From assembly GCA_021018815.1 (NCBI GenBank), contig JAITYX010000004.1, forward strand, positions 5,645,501 through 5,709,500: a stretch of 64,000 nt of DNA. Reading direction: 5' to 3'. Each line of letters begins with the position of its first letter. The first letter of the stretch is position 1. Below are positions 35,443-46,383 of this stretch, in pieces. Made by a program: the position numbers and the translations under genes. The stretch comes from Talinum fruticosum. Taxonomy: Eukaryota; Streptophyta; Magnoliopsida; Caryophyllales; Talinaceae. The notes below the pieces were generated by a model that worked only from the letters and a program-made list of their open reading frames with translations, made no database searches and had not been told where the DNA came from.

Positions 35443-37217
35443 ATGACAAAGCCTTCCGAGAAGGATATCTTTCAGTTGGATGGCCCAGTTCACCTCACTT
35501 GTGTCGATTGGTATTTCGTTTTAAGCCTTGTTTTGAAATCCTTGAAGGGTTGTAAGGGAATTGATCGATTTAGCTTTATGTGCGTAGATAGTCGTGATTA
35601 AATAAGCAGATCGGCTTACGGCCTACTCGACTTTACGTGAAAACAAAATTTATTTATGTTTTATGTTCTTTTATATTTATTTATGTTCTCCGTTTATCTT
35701 CGTTTATCTTCGTTATTCATATTCATTTCTTATTTAACAACTCATTTATGTTTGTTTATGTTCGTTTGTGTTTGTTTATGTTCGTTTCGTTTACATTTTT
35801 GTTTATGTGTGTTTTGTATGTAAGTTCGAACATGCCTTTAATATAACTTCAAATGATACATGGTTTAGACTAACCTAGCTCTTTAAACATACGATTACTA
35901 GCATTCGGGGCCTGTTCGACTTTACATGAAAAACAAAATCTATTTTTATTTTATGTTCGTTTATATTCTTTTATGTTTATTCATGTTCTTTTGTGTTCAT
36001 TTTTTTATTTAACAACTCGTTTATGTTCATTTATGTTCATCTATGTTCGTTTCTACTCATTTATGTTTCTTTTTATGTTCGTTTCTACTTATATTTCTGT
36101 CTATGTGCGTTTTGTATGTAAGTTCGAACATGCCCAAGTATGAATCTAGATGTACGCAACTTTATATAAAAATAATTTATGAAGTAAAGAACAAGTTTTT
36201 AGTGTACGTTATATTTATACTTTGGAATTTTACAGGAAAAACCCAGAGCACAGGAGATCAGTTGCAGCTAGCTTGGTTAAAGGGGTTTACGTACATGAAA
36301 GAGATCGCCAAGGGGAAAGATCAGGGCACAATGCCGCAGCCTCAAATTGGTGGGAAACTTTTCATTTTCAACTCATTCAAACTCTTGAAGATCAAAGGGA
36401 TTCCTCCATATTTGGGGCCATTTTTGAGTACAAACCACACACTAACTACCCCATGGAACTCCATGACGCATCCCCTAGGTATGTCATAGCCTTCCGCGGC
36501 ACGATCATGAAACCTGAGACGATCTGGCGGGACTTCTACTTGGATGCCAAGCTTGCCTTCGACGGGTTGGCCGACAGTAGCCGGTACCGAACCGCATTGG
36601 AAGAGGTGCAGAGGATAATAAACCAGGCAGGAGGACATGCAAGTGTCTGGCTAGCAGGGCACTCTCTAGGCGCAGCTATAGCACTCCAAGCAGGAAAAGA
36701 CATGGCCAAAATGGGATGTTACATTGAGTCTTACCTTTTTAACCCTCCATATGCCTCCGTCCCGGTTGAGAAGCTCAAGGACCCGCTTGCAAAGGACTTG
36801 ATCCGGGTTGGAAATAGCTTTGCAACCGCGGGTCTCTCCATTTTAACAAAAGCTCTTGGGAAAAATCCGTCTTCACAACAATGTGAACCGTTTACCATAC
36901 TATCTTCATGGACCCCGTACCTATTCGTTAACCCAATGGACCCTATTTCTTGCGAGTACATTGGGTATTTCGAGCACCGAGAGAGGATGGAGCAGTGGGG
37001 AATTGGAGCGATCGAGAGGATCGCCTCGAAAACTTCTATGGTGGGTTTGTTAGCGGGTGCATTAGGGACAGACGGGGAAGTACCCCACCTAATCCCCTCG
37101 GCCTATCTTACGAAGAACATGTTTAATATAAAACAACGGCTCAAGGTAGCTCATGGCATTCGTCAATGGTGGAAGCCTCACCCACATTGGCACTCTAAAC
37201 TTTACCAAATGAAGTAA
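35443..37217 (+). CDS. Lipase copy D: class-3 lipase-like alpha/beta-hydrolase, intact
   Basis: Exons 35443-35510 and 36236-37217, intron 725 bp, product 349 residues. The N-terminus is MTKPSEKDIFQLDGPVHLT; exon 2 opens WKNPEHRRSVAASLVKGVY. Visible features: WWETFHFQLIQTL, FGAIFEYKPH, YVIAFRGTIMKPE, a nucleophile elbow WLAGHSLGAAIALQAGKD (Ser166), SYLFNPPYASVPVEKL, acid candidate VNPMDPISCEYIGYF and C-terminal HGIRQWWKPHPHWHSKLY. It differs from copy C at only a few residues, so the duplication is young. The intron is enlarged by a TTTATGTTCG-type minisatellite. No signal peptide. Enzyme class follows from the motif; substrate unknown. Confidence 0.92.
35640..36125. repeat. TTTATGTTCG-type minisatellite in the intron of copy D
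   Basis: Degenerate tandem units such as GTTTATGTTCGTTT and ATTTATGTTCATT fill two blocks (~35650-35820 and ~35940-36115). The intron of copy C has one short block (~28240-28320). The open frames across it are low-complexity translations. Confidence 0.85.
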
Positions 37218-37311
37218 TTAACTATCATGCTAATGCATGTTGCTCCCTCGGGGATGGGCTGATGGTAGAATGAGTGGTTTCTACAAGGAAGATCAGGGTT
37301 TGATTATCACT

Positions 37312-37400
37312 ACGTTGTGTGTGTTATAATTTATACGTATGTTGTGTGTGTGTTATAATTTACGCTTATTTTATGTGTGTTATAATTTACGCTTATGTTA
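37312..37400. repeat. ~31-bp minisatellite downstream of copy D
   Basis: Counterpart of 29455-29542, with three to four GTTGTGTGTGTTATAATTTA-type units. Confidence 0.8.
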
Positions 37401-37696
37401 CCACTATCATGTAAATTAAATGGGATCAGTTGCCCAATAATATGGTTCACTCAAGCTGATCCATTTATGACTTTCTTTGCTTTTCTTTGCCCCAGTTGTC
37501 CTGCTGTCCATGTGAGGATGCTAATTCAGTAATGAAAACTTTCGATTAAAAAAAGTTAGAAAGGATAATAGAATACAATTATAATACGGAGCAGGTGTTG
37601 AGATCTATTGTAATCACAAACTCAATCGTACCATATAATGATGATAAAAATAATAACAATAATAATTATGATATTTAGCAAGCCTCTATTATTATA

Positions 37697-37944
37697 CTTT
37701 CTCTGCTTCATATCTACTTTCAAATATAAAAAAGTGGCGAAAATAATAGTTCAATATTAAACAAACACCACTAAAATTCCTACTTTCAAATACAAAAAGT
37801 GGGGAAAATAATAGTACATATTTGAGTTAATAAAAATAGTTATTCCTACTTTTTTCAAATAAAAATCTTAAAAATAACAATATTGACAATAAAATGAAGC
37901 TAATAAACTTAATATTTTCAATAGTAAATATAAAATAAAGGGAG
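37697..37944. mobile_element. Stowaway-like MITE, segment II copy
   Basis: TA-flanked (37695-37696 and 37945-37946). It begins CTTTCTCTGCTTCATATC and ends AAATAAAGGGAG. Same insertion as 29909-30151. Confidence 0.7.
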
Positions 37945-38239
37945 TATATGATATTATTTTAATTTCTTTGTCTTTCAGTAGCTACTTGCATGGAGTTCTC
38001 TTAGAATAGTTGCATTTTTTTATTTCAGTTTTTGGTATTTTTATTAGCAAGTGGGTCGAACGAATACGATTTTGAACTTTCCATGAACAAAAAGAATACG
38101 AATTAAATAATGACTTTGGTTTATTGACTACTGCTCTGGTGATATTGACTTTAAAGTCATTGACTTGTAACTTATTTATAGATCTAGTTCTAACTCTCCT
38201 ATATTATTTTTATTTAAAAATTTAAATTTGAGCTAGTTT

Positions 38240-38400
38240 CATTCGTCGGTTCTTTTATCTTCGTTTATGTTTCTTTCTTATTTAAGAACTAATTTCTATT
38301 CGTTTTTGTATGTTTATGTTCGTTTATGTTCATTTGTATTCGTTTCTGCTCGTTTATGTTCATTTTTGTTTCTATTTATAATTTTACTTATGTGTATTTT
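38240..38400. repeat. TTTATGTTCG-type minisatellite downstream of copy D
   Basis: Same unit type as in the introns of C and D (GTTTATGTTCGTTTATG and variants), here between genes. Confidence 0.75.
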
Positions 38401-38998
38401 GTGTCTAAATTCGAACAGACCCAAATCGAACCTTTCTATGTTAGATTTATGGTATGTGATGCCCAAAATATGACAAAAAATTTCAATCAGACAAAGATAA
38501 AACTTCTTCTAAAGGTTTAAGTTTTTGAGTATTTCTTTTCTACTTATTCTTTGATCTTTTAATCTGAATTTTTTTTTAATGGGAAAACACAAAGATTAAT
38601 CTAGGAAGCATTTCAATTTAAATTTTTGGTATTGATCATTAGAAACTTTTACAACTCAATTAGTTATTACACGGTCATACAAAGTGAAGATTTTGTATAC
38701 AATGGGAAATAGAATAGGCACAAAATGAGCCCGTAAAAATAATAAAATTGAACAAAATCCAAATTCAAATCTCGATTTGTTATCTACTTCCTAATTTGGA
38801 TCTATTTATCTTCAAAATGTGAAAAAATCAATATATTGAATTTGAAACAGCCATTAATGACAGTAAATCAAACTACATTTTTTTTGGGGTGTTCAGTAAA
38901 TCAAAACCAGATAACCTTGTTGACTTTGTACAAAAAATGACAAATTGATCCGCAAAAAAAAAAAAATAAAAAAAACTTTGCAATAATGGGAAGCTTGA

Positions 38999-39006
38999 AT
39001 ATATAA
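38999..39006 (+). promoter_or_regulatory. TATA box of lipase copy E
   Basis: ATATATAAG preceded by ACTTTGCAATAATGGGAAGC, as in the other copies. The upstream TGAGTCAAC motif is not conserved: the equivalent place reads TTGATCCGC followed by an A-rich run. The leader to the ATG at 39321 is longer than in A-D and may contain an extra 5'UTR exon. Confidence 0.55.
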
Positions 39007-39320
39007 GAAAAGTCCTCCCCCAGCTTGAATCTTCCATTCTATGTGCACACCATGAACACAACCAAGAATTGTCAATCTGCCATGGAAATGCAGCAGGAAG
39101 CTTAATTTCATCGGTATTTTTCTTGGTCTGTATATAATCCCGATTAATTAGTTGCTTCATTATTTGTAATTGTTTTAGTGTTTTTCCTTTTTCATGATTA
39201 TAGTGATTGTTAGGGAACATTTGGTCCATTTTCATGGAGATTTGAAAGCTCTGACACCCCCTCCCCGGGCCGGTTTTCGCCTTCTTGCAGAATTCGTTGT
39301 CAAGTTCTAGTTAAGGTGCC

Positions 39321-40713
39321 ATGAAGGGGAAGAAGAGAGAGGATCAAGATAGGGAGGCAAGAATGCCTTCTGAGAGGGAGATTTTTCAATTGTCTGGCCC
39401 ATTTCTCCTTACTTCTGTTGACTGGTAATTCTTCTTAACCACCCTTGCTTTAGAATGCTTAAGGGCAGATCTAAGAGAATCTATCGATTTGATGTATCGA
39501 GATAGTGGTGGTTACGTAAACTGGTTTACTTAGTCTAAATTTGGGTTCAAATCGGATGAGACATTCTTTGTGGGTAATAAGGTTGTATTTGGTTCCATCA
39601 GACCCACAAAAATCGACTTTGTTCAATTGGCTGTCTTGTCCAAAATACACCCAAGAACAATCACTAGCCCCCAATGTGAATTTCCATGAGATCGGAAAAG
39701 GTTTGAAAATAATTTGATAGGTTTGCAGGAGAAATTCAGAGCACAGAAGATCAGTTGCAGCTAGTTTGGTTCAAGGAGTCTACATAATTGAAAGAGATCG
39801 CCAAGAGAAAAGATCAGGGCATGAAGCCTTAGCCCCAATCTGGTGGGATTTTTCCACTTTCAATGCATCCAAATTCTGGTAGATCAAGTCGATTCCTCCA
39901 CATTTGGTGCCATTTTTGAGTACAAACCCTACACCAGCTACTGTACATACCCCGTACCACCCCAACATGCACCTCCTAGGTATATCATAGCCTTCCGTGG
40001 CACGGTCACCAAACCCGACACCCGAAAACGGGACCTTTACTTGGATATCCAGCTTGCCCTGAATGGGTTGACCCGGAATACCCGGTTTCAAACTGCATTT
40101 CAAGCAGTACAGGGGATGATAGCCCAGGTAGGTCCCGGATGTGTTTGGCTAGCGGGGCACTCTCTAGGAGCAGCTATAGCCCTCCAAGCAGGGAAAGACA
40201 TGGCCAAAAGGGGCTGTTACATTGAGTCTTACCTTTTTAACCCTCCGTATGCATCCGCCCCGATTGAGAAGCTCAAGGACCTGTATTTGAGGGACGGGAT
40301 TCGGGTTGCAAGTAGTGTTGCAACCGCGGGTCTATCGCTTTTAACAAAAAAACTTAAGAAAAACCTCCGTCACAACAACATGACCCGTTTACCATACTAT
40401 GTTCATGGATCCCATACTTATTTGTCAACACAATGGACCCTATTTGTTGCGAGTATATTGGGTATTTCGAGCATCGAGAGAGGATGGAGGGCTGGGGGTT
40501 GGCGGGATCGAGAGGATCGCCACCAAAAACTCTATCGTGAGTTTGTTATCGGGTGCATTAGGGAGAGACGGGGAAGCACCCCATCTAATCCCCTCGGCTT
40601 TTCTTACTAAGAACGTAGTTGGTATCGAACAAGATTTCAAGCTATCTCATGGCATTCATCAATGGTGGAAGCCTCTCCCACATTGGATCTCCCAACTTTA
40701 CCAGATGAGGTGA
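39321..40713 (+). pseudogene. Lipase copy E: two-exon class-3 lipase-like gene with three frameshifts
   Basis: Exons 39321-39424 and 39729-40713. Exon 1 is longer than in other copies (MKGKKREDQDREARMPSERE). Exon 2 starts WRNSEHRRSVAASLVQGVY and keeps AGHSLGAAIALQAGKDM, YIGYFEHRERMEGW and the C-terminal HGIHQWWKPLPHW. The frame breaks at the T-run 39849-39853, at CC 40364-40365 and at the G-run 40494-40498. Each is one base shorter than needed, and the remaining codons stay conserved. With those bases present the product would be 363 residues. It is either a pseudogene or a gene damaged by homopolymer consensus errors. Confidence 0.85.
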
Positions 40714-43700
40714 TTGATTAATTATGATGCTGATTTATGTATCTAATCAAGCTTATTTGCTAATTGCTACTCAAATGTAAGTTAAATTGTTCTTGATCAA
40801 ATGCAACAAGTGTGAGTGTTAGTCTCTTTCCCTCTTACCAAATTGCTCTCGATCGGTTCAAATAGTTTATCATGTATCTCATCTAAATAAAATTCTAAAT
40901 TCGAGTCTTGTGGATGAAATCAAATCTAGCAGTCACTTCTTATTAAAATTGCTATCTCGACTCTAATTAACATACGATAAAAAAATCCCAAAAAAACTAT
41001 TATAATAAACTTAACGATTTTGCCGAATAATATGTTCCTAATAATGAGGAAGCCTAAATAAACAGACATGCTTGCATATGTGGGAAAAATCATTAAGTGA
41101 CCATTAGGACTTAATTAGTAGAGTTAATTAAGCTCAAAGGGACATGGTTATTATTAGTCAGTAGGCCATGGGACAGTGGACTTTCCAGCTCACTCCATGC
41201 CCTCATCTTAGTGGCCCAATTAGTGTCCTTATTTGATGTGATTATTAGATAAATTCTTTATTTTATCTCTTGGAAATTGAAATATTTGTTATTAGGTGAT
41301 GATATATGTCTTGCAAAAATTTTTTTGCCTTAGCTCGAATCAATACGATATATATGTTAAAATCATCAAATATTTATCAATTATCTATTAATACTCTAAT
41401 CGAATCAACTCTATTCATTAAGACGTACTAGGCATATAATTTTACAATTGTGAAAAAATACAAATTAAAAAGGTGATTTTTATACAATTTATGAGTAGTT
41501 TCATCTTATAAATCATTTAATTATATTAATAATTTTTTATTTTATCTTATACACGCAAATATATTTTTAAAACCAAAACAAGATACTTAAGTAATGTCTT
41601 ACTATAAGACATTTATCATGTTGATTATTATATATGTTTATCCCCTTTTCTGCCATCCAATCATCATAAACGTGGCGTGATTTTCACTATGTAGTTAGAT
41701 TCCCAACTTATAATCTTAGTCATGTTGTAACGACTGCTCGTTTATCTTCGATATGGACCTCGTGAAAATAAATTTAGTCACTTAAAGAAATAGTTTTTGA
41801 TAAACCATATAAATATTTTTAATTTTATTTTTGGTGGGTGGTGTGGGGAAGGTTACATGTCTTGACTTGTTAAGTATGAAATAAAAGTGGAATTAAGGCC
41901 AAAATTGTACTAAGTTTAATTAGGTAGATAGAGTGTCAATCCATTTGATGTTGGTGGCCACCACCCACCACATCCATCCTTTGATTAAAAATTTTAAAAT
42001 GAATGGCTCTCAACATCTCAAATTCACATGGGGCCTTACCTCCCTCCCTCCCTCCCTCTGCATTCCTACAACTACAACTTGCAATAATTATTCTAGCACA
42101 CAATTCCATATATGATTTATTAATGAAAAATTGACCTTTAAATATTGGATTATTTGGAAATGGAGTTTTATAAGTTCAAAGAAAATTAATTCAACATCTA
42201 ATGGTTAATTTTTCTTTATTAATTAGCTTATATTATAACTCTCTTATAAATTAGAACATACGGATAAAGGTCGATTTAGATTGATCACTTTTAAATTTTA
42301 ATTTTAATTGACATAATTTATATTTGAACATTTTACTGATTAAAGTAGCTGACATCTTATTATTATAGCGGGAAAAGGATCGTTATCCCGGTAATAGACA
42401 AGAGATTGAGGGTATTAAATTGAAGTTGATATAATAGACTAACAACAATAAAACATGGCTACTAATTAGTCCAAATTAAGAAACTATAATTAGGGGTGTT
42501 TGTCATCAAGATTTGTAGCAAACCATGTGATGCCATCTCTTTGAGGTAACATGTATTAGCCCATGACCTCATTTTCTTCCCTTTCTTATGGCAAAAAGTG
42601 TAATTTGGACCTATTTGCAAGGATTAATTAATTAAGAGAAAGTGCCACAAATTAACCACAATCATTACTAGTAATTAACTTGCAAAAAAATAATTAATTA
42701 TTTTTTAGCTATTTGGATTTGAAATCAATAGAAGAAGATCTTTCCCATGCATCATGATAATGAAAACCTACAATTAATTAATTATATCCATAATTAGTGA
42801 AAATGATGAGTGTGTGAGGGTGTTTAACTTCACAATTAAGGTATCCGTGCGTCCTAATTACTAATATTGAAGGTGCTCTTAGGATAACCGATAAGAAAGT
42901 ATTAATTATAATTTTTTATTTTTCTTAACTAAAAAAGTAAACAACAATTAAAGTAATTCTCAAAGGAATATTTTCCGATGATTATAAATTGGACCATATC
43001 AACCTTATTGAAAAAGTGCAACAAATATTATATTGATGACTATAACTTATCTATTGCCCGTAGGACGTTATATATATATATATAATATTTTCTATTTTTG
43101 TGACCTTATTAGAATTTAATCTCTTTTGGGTGATTGTTTGATTGATACATTTTCTATCTCTTTATATATATATATTTTTAATTTAGATAAGTCACAAAAA
43201 ATGGTACATTATATATTCGGCATTTCGGCCCTAAGACTGGCCACTTGGGTTCCCAAAACCATCTTTTTCAAGGGAAAAAAAACTAGACTCAACCTTGTTA
43301 ATATACCCAGGGCCACAAATTAAGGTAGGTTAGTTTACGGGGAGGGCAATAATAGATCAGACTTATCCCGTATATAATAGCGATGTTATAATAACTCAAC
43401 CAACAACCAACCAAAATATTAGAGTTGGTCCAATTTGAGTACAAGTTAGTCATAATTAGTGTTTTAAAATGTGAAGAAATATTAAAGAAATACATATTTT
43501 AGGATAAAAATTTGTGTTAAAAAATCAAATAGTCGTAAAATTTCATTGAAAATAAGAAAAATTAATGAAAAAAGGAGAGGAGAAAAACAATTAATAAACA
43601 CCCAAAATTAATAATTAAGTCATTAGTGTGTCATCGTGATTATAAAATGATTTCTATCGTGAAACGAAAAGAATCGAGTTTAAGTGACAAATATTGTGGA
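40714..43700. other. Gene-free AT-rich intergenic DNA
   Basis: No conserved coding frame, RNA gene or full transposon recognised. A TA dinucleotide tract lies at ~43071-43084 and a TCCCTCCCTCCC tract at ~42042-42057. The reverse of a Stowaway terminus (TAGAGGGAGTA, ~43702-43712) may be the end of another MITE. Confidence 0.6.
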
Positions 43701-43720
43701 ATAGAGGGAGTAATCTGTTA

Positions 43721-43906
43721 CTCATTCCATCTCACAGTGCTTGTTAATTGTTTTTTTGATTCATAATATCTGTCATTTTATAATCCTAATGACATATTAA
43801 TGTTTACTAATATTAATTGTTTTTTTATTTTTTTGTTTTTAATAATTTTTATAAAATTTTTATGTTTTTTTTATAAACACTCTCTCACAGCCTGAGGCTG
43901 AGGGAG
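43721..43906. mobile_element. Stowaway-like MITE
   Basis: TA at 43719-43720 and 43907-43908. Termini CTCATTCCATCTCACAG and CTGAGGCTGAGGGAG are related to the Stowaway CTCCCTCCGTCCCA consensus. 186 bp, no coding capacity. Confidence 0.6.
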
Positions 43907-44045
43907 TATTATAGTGTGTGATGTTTTCAACTAATTAATGCCACCCATAATTAATTAGGCTATTTATGATTGAAATGAAATAATAAAGTGAAATTTGTGT
44001 CGGTGTATTTAAAATGCCAAGAAGGCTCTCTGTTGTTGAGGATTA

Positions 44046-44102
<57 letters not shown>
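44046..44102. repeat. (ATT)n microsatellite
   Basis: Perfect ATT tract. Translation yields poly-Leu or poly-Asn frames that are not genes. It is outside the Helitron array. Confidence 0.95.
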
Positions 44103-46280
44103 GTATGTGCCTCAACTTCAGAGCCACTTTTACTCTTTGGCAGGTAAGACGTCTTAAGTCGCTAATCAAATCACATAGGCATTATATCATCGCTAACTCC
44201 CACTGATTATATCCTCCCTTTCTTTATTGGTGCCAAAATAATCACGTCTTGTCCTTCCCATGCATTTTCTTCTTGTCCATAATCACACTAAACATTTTTT
44301 ACAACTACTTACGTGGATCACAAGTGAACACGGAAAACTCGAGTATATGATGTTCGTCAGGATAAAAAAGCACAATTATTCGGGACTTTGGACCGGTTGT
44401 GTTTGAATCGAGTATTGAAACATTGGGTTTTTATCAAAGTTCATTATAATTAAGTTCCTCTAAGAGTCTCGAGTTGAGTCGGTTCAGTGTAAAAGTCGAA
44501 ATATATTAGTTAACGGGATTAAGATGTCCATTCTAATGACTAATTATCAAATAATAGACACTATAAGTGTTTAAAGTTAGCAATATATGAACAAATGGAT
44601 TTTAAATCAATCTACATCGAAATTTCTTTGTTTGTTTTAATTTTTTAAAAAGGGATATTTATAGGCTACATGCGTAATTAATAATGAATAATCCATGAAT
44701 TTAAGCATAATTATTATTATATGATTGTTATTAAGTCAAATTTATACCTTGCCCAATAAAAAGGCGTAACATTTATTGGCACTCTTTTAAGGCCTCCAAT
44801 ATATAATTAATGCAACTCTATTCTCTTCTATATCATAAAATCATTAATATATCTATCACATACAAAGTTTGTTTTTTTCGATTTAAATTTATTCGTACTT
44901 TTTTAAAATCCAAAATATTATCGAATTGAACCTTCCCAATGTGAAGAAGAATTGGAATTTTGCCCTTGTTTTCCGTGCTTGCTAGAAGAAGACATTAGCT
45001 TCATTCACCCCTTTCAATCTCTTTCACCGTCCCTTTTATATTATTCCCCCTCTAAACTCCTGATAAAAAGTTATTTCTCGAGCCTATATTCCTATATATG
45101 ATCATAAAGAACCGATACAAATATATTTGTAGGTCGAAGTGGAAGAGGACGATGTGACTCTCATTAACTTTTAGAACGAGTGGTGTAACAATTAGCTAGT
45201 GATGATGACAAGTTATTATTGGAGAAATGCCATGAATTATTACGAGTGTATTTCGTTTTCATTCAAGCTGGAACACATACAATTATGAAAAAAGGGAAAG
45301 AAAAAACAGTTATGGTAGTCCCAAAAGGAGGAAATTAAACATGATTATCACCATATTCTTCTTATCCTAGGAAGGACTCAAAAGTCGTTTAATTATCATT
45401 GCATGAGAATGAGGCAATCCTTAAAATCTTTGGCTTAATCAAGAGAACTAGCTACTCCCACCACCATCTCTAGCTACCCACTTGATTATTTCACCAAACT
45501 CGTTCTCGATCTTATGGGAATAAATGAATTGAATCCCGGTGATCTCCGTAACTAAAAATTACTTTCTCGATATACTTCGTCATAATTTCTAAAAATAGTT
45601 ATAACTAGACTGATGATCGACAGGAATACAAAAGATTATTTAGTTTTCAAAATATATATTGACTCCTATAAATATATAAACACAACCTCAATAGTACAAA
45701 TGTTCCTTACTACTTTATCCGGTTTTTCTTATCCTTGATAGGCCCTCTCAAATCCCTTCCCCACAGACACCGTTCCAACTTTCAACCAAACAGAACTTTA
45801 CAAATAAACAAAAAAAAAGGTAAAATGCCCCCAGCTCCCAAGAGATTTGAGGACACATATTATGAACATATATACCACACGTATTATGCACCGCACCAGT
45901 CATTTTCTCTCCCTTCCTTTTTTTTTCTTTTGTTTTTTTTTCATATAAACCACGAAAATAATATACAGTTTAATAAAAATTTATATATATATAGCTCGTA
46001 AAAATTCATAATTCTGACACAGTATGTGATACTCGATTAGTTTATATATTGTTGCTTTAGAGTATTTAATTTTTGATTTTTTCTAATTCATATTGTTATA
46101 TTTTAGTTAAAAATGTTTCAATTTTTTTGGTTTATTGTCATTTTTTAATGTCCATTGAATTCCTTCCTATTTTTTTCAAAATTAAATTTGTAATTTTTTC
46201 TGATTTGTTCAATATGATACAAAACATTCTTTCCAATCCAAAACAACGTACATTATATATCCTTAACCTCATTAATTTTT
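44103..46280. other. Gene-free DNA and distal promoter of the pectinesterase gene
   Basis: No coding frame with protein-like composition. AT tracts at ~45980-45995. Nothing else recognised. Confidence 0.5.
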
Positions 46281-46288
46281 CTCACTCT

Positions 46289-46295
46289 ATAAAAT
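46289..46295 (+). promoter_or_regulatory. TATA box of the pectinesterase gene
   Basis: TATAAAA about 95 bases before the ATG, followed by a C/A-rich leader (CCAACAGCCAAGCC) typical of plant 5'UTRs. Confidence 0.65.
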
Positions 46296-46383
46296 CCCAC
46301 TTCCTCCCCTTTAAGCCCCAACAGCCAAGCCAAACATCCCACATTCACAACCCCAAAACAAAAACATTGGCAGAAACCCACCA

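Noticed and set aside
8943..40713. GDSL esterase family for the lipase cluster
   Set aside because: No N-terminal GDSL block; the nucleophile motif is GHSLG as in class-3 lipases, so the common database label is misleading.
43988..44206. Poly-Leu/poly-Asn protein
   Set aside because: Translation of an ATT microsatellite.
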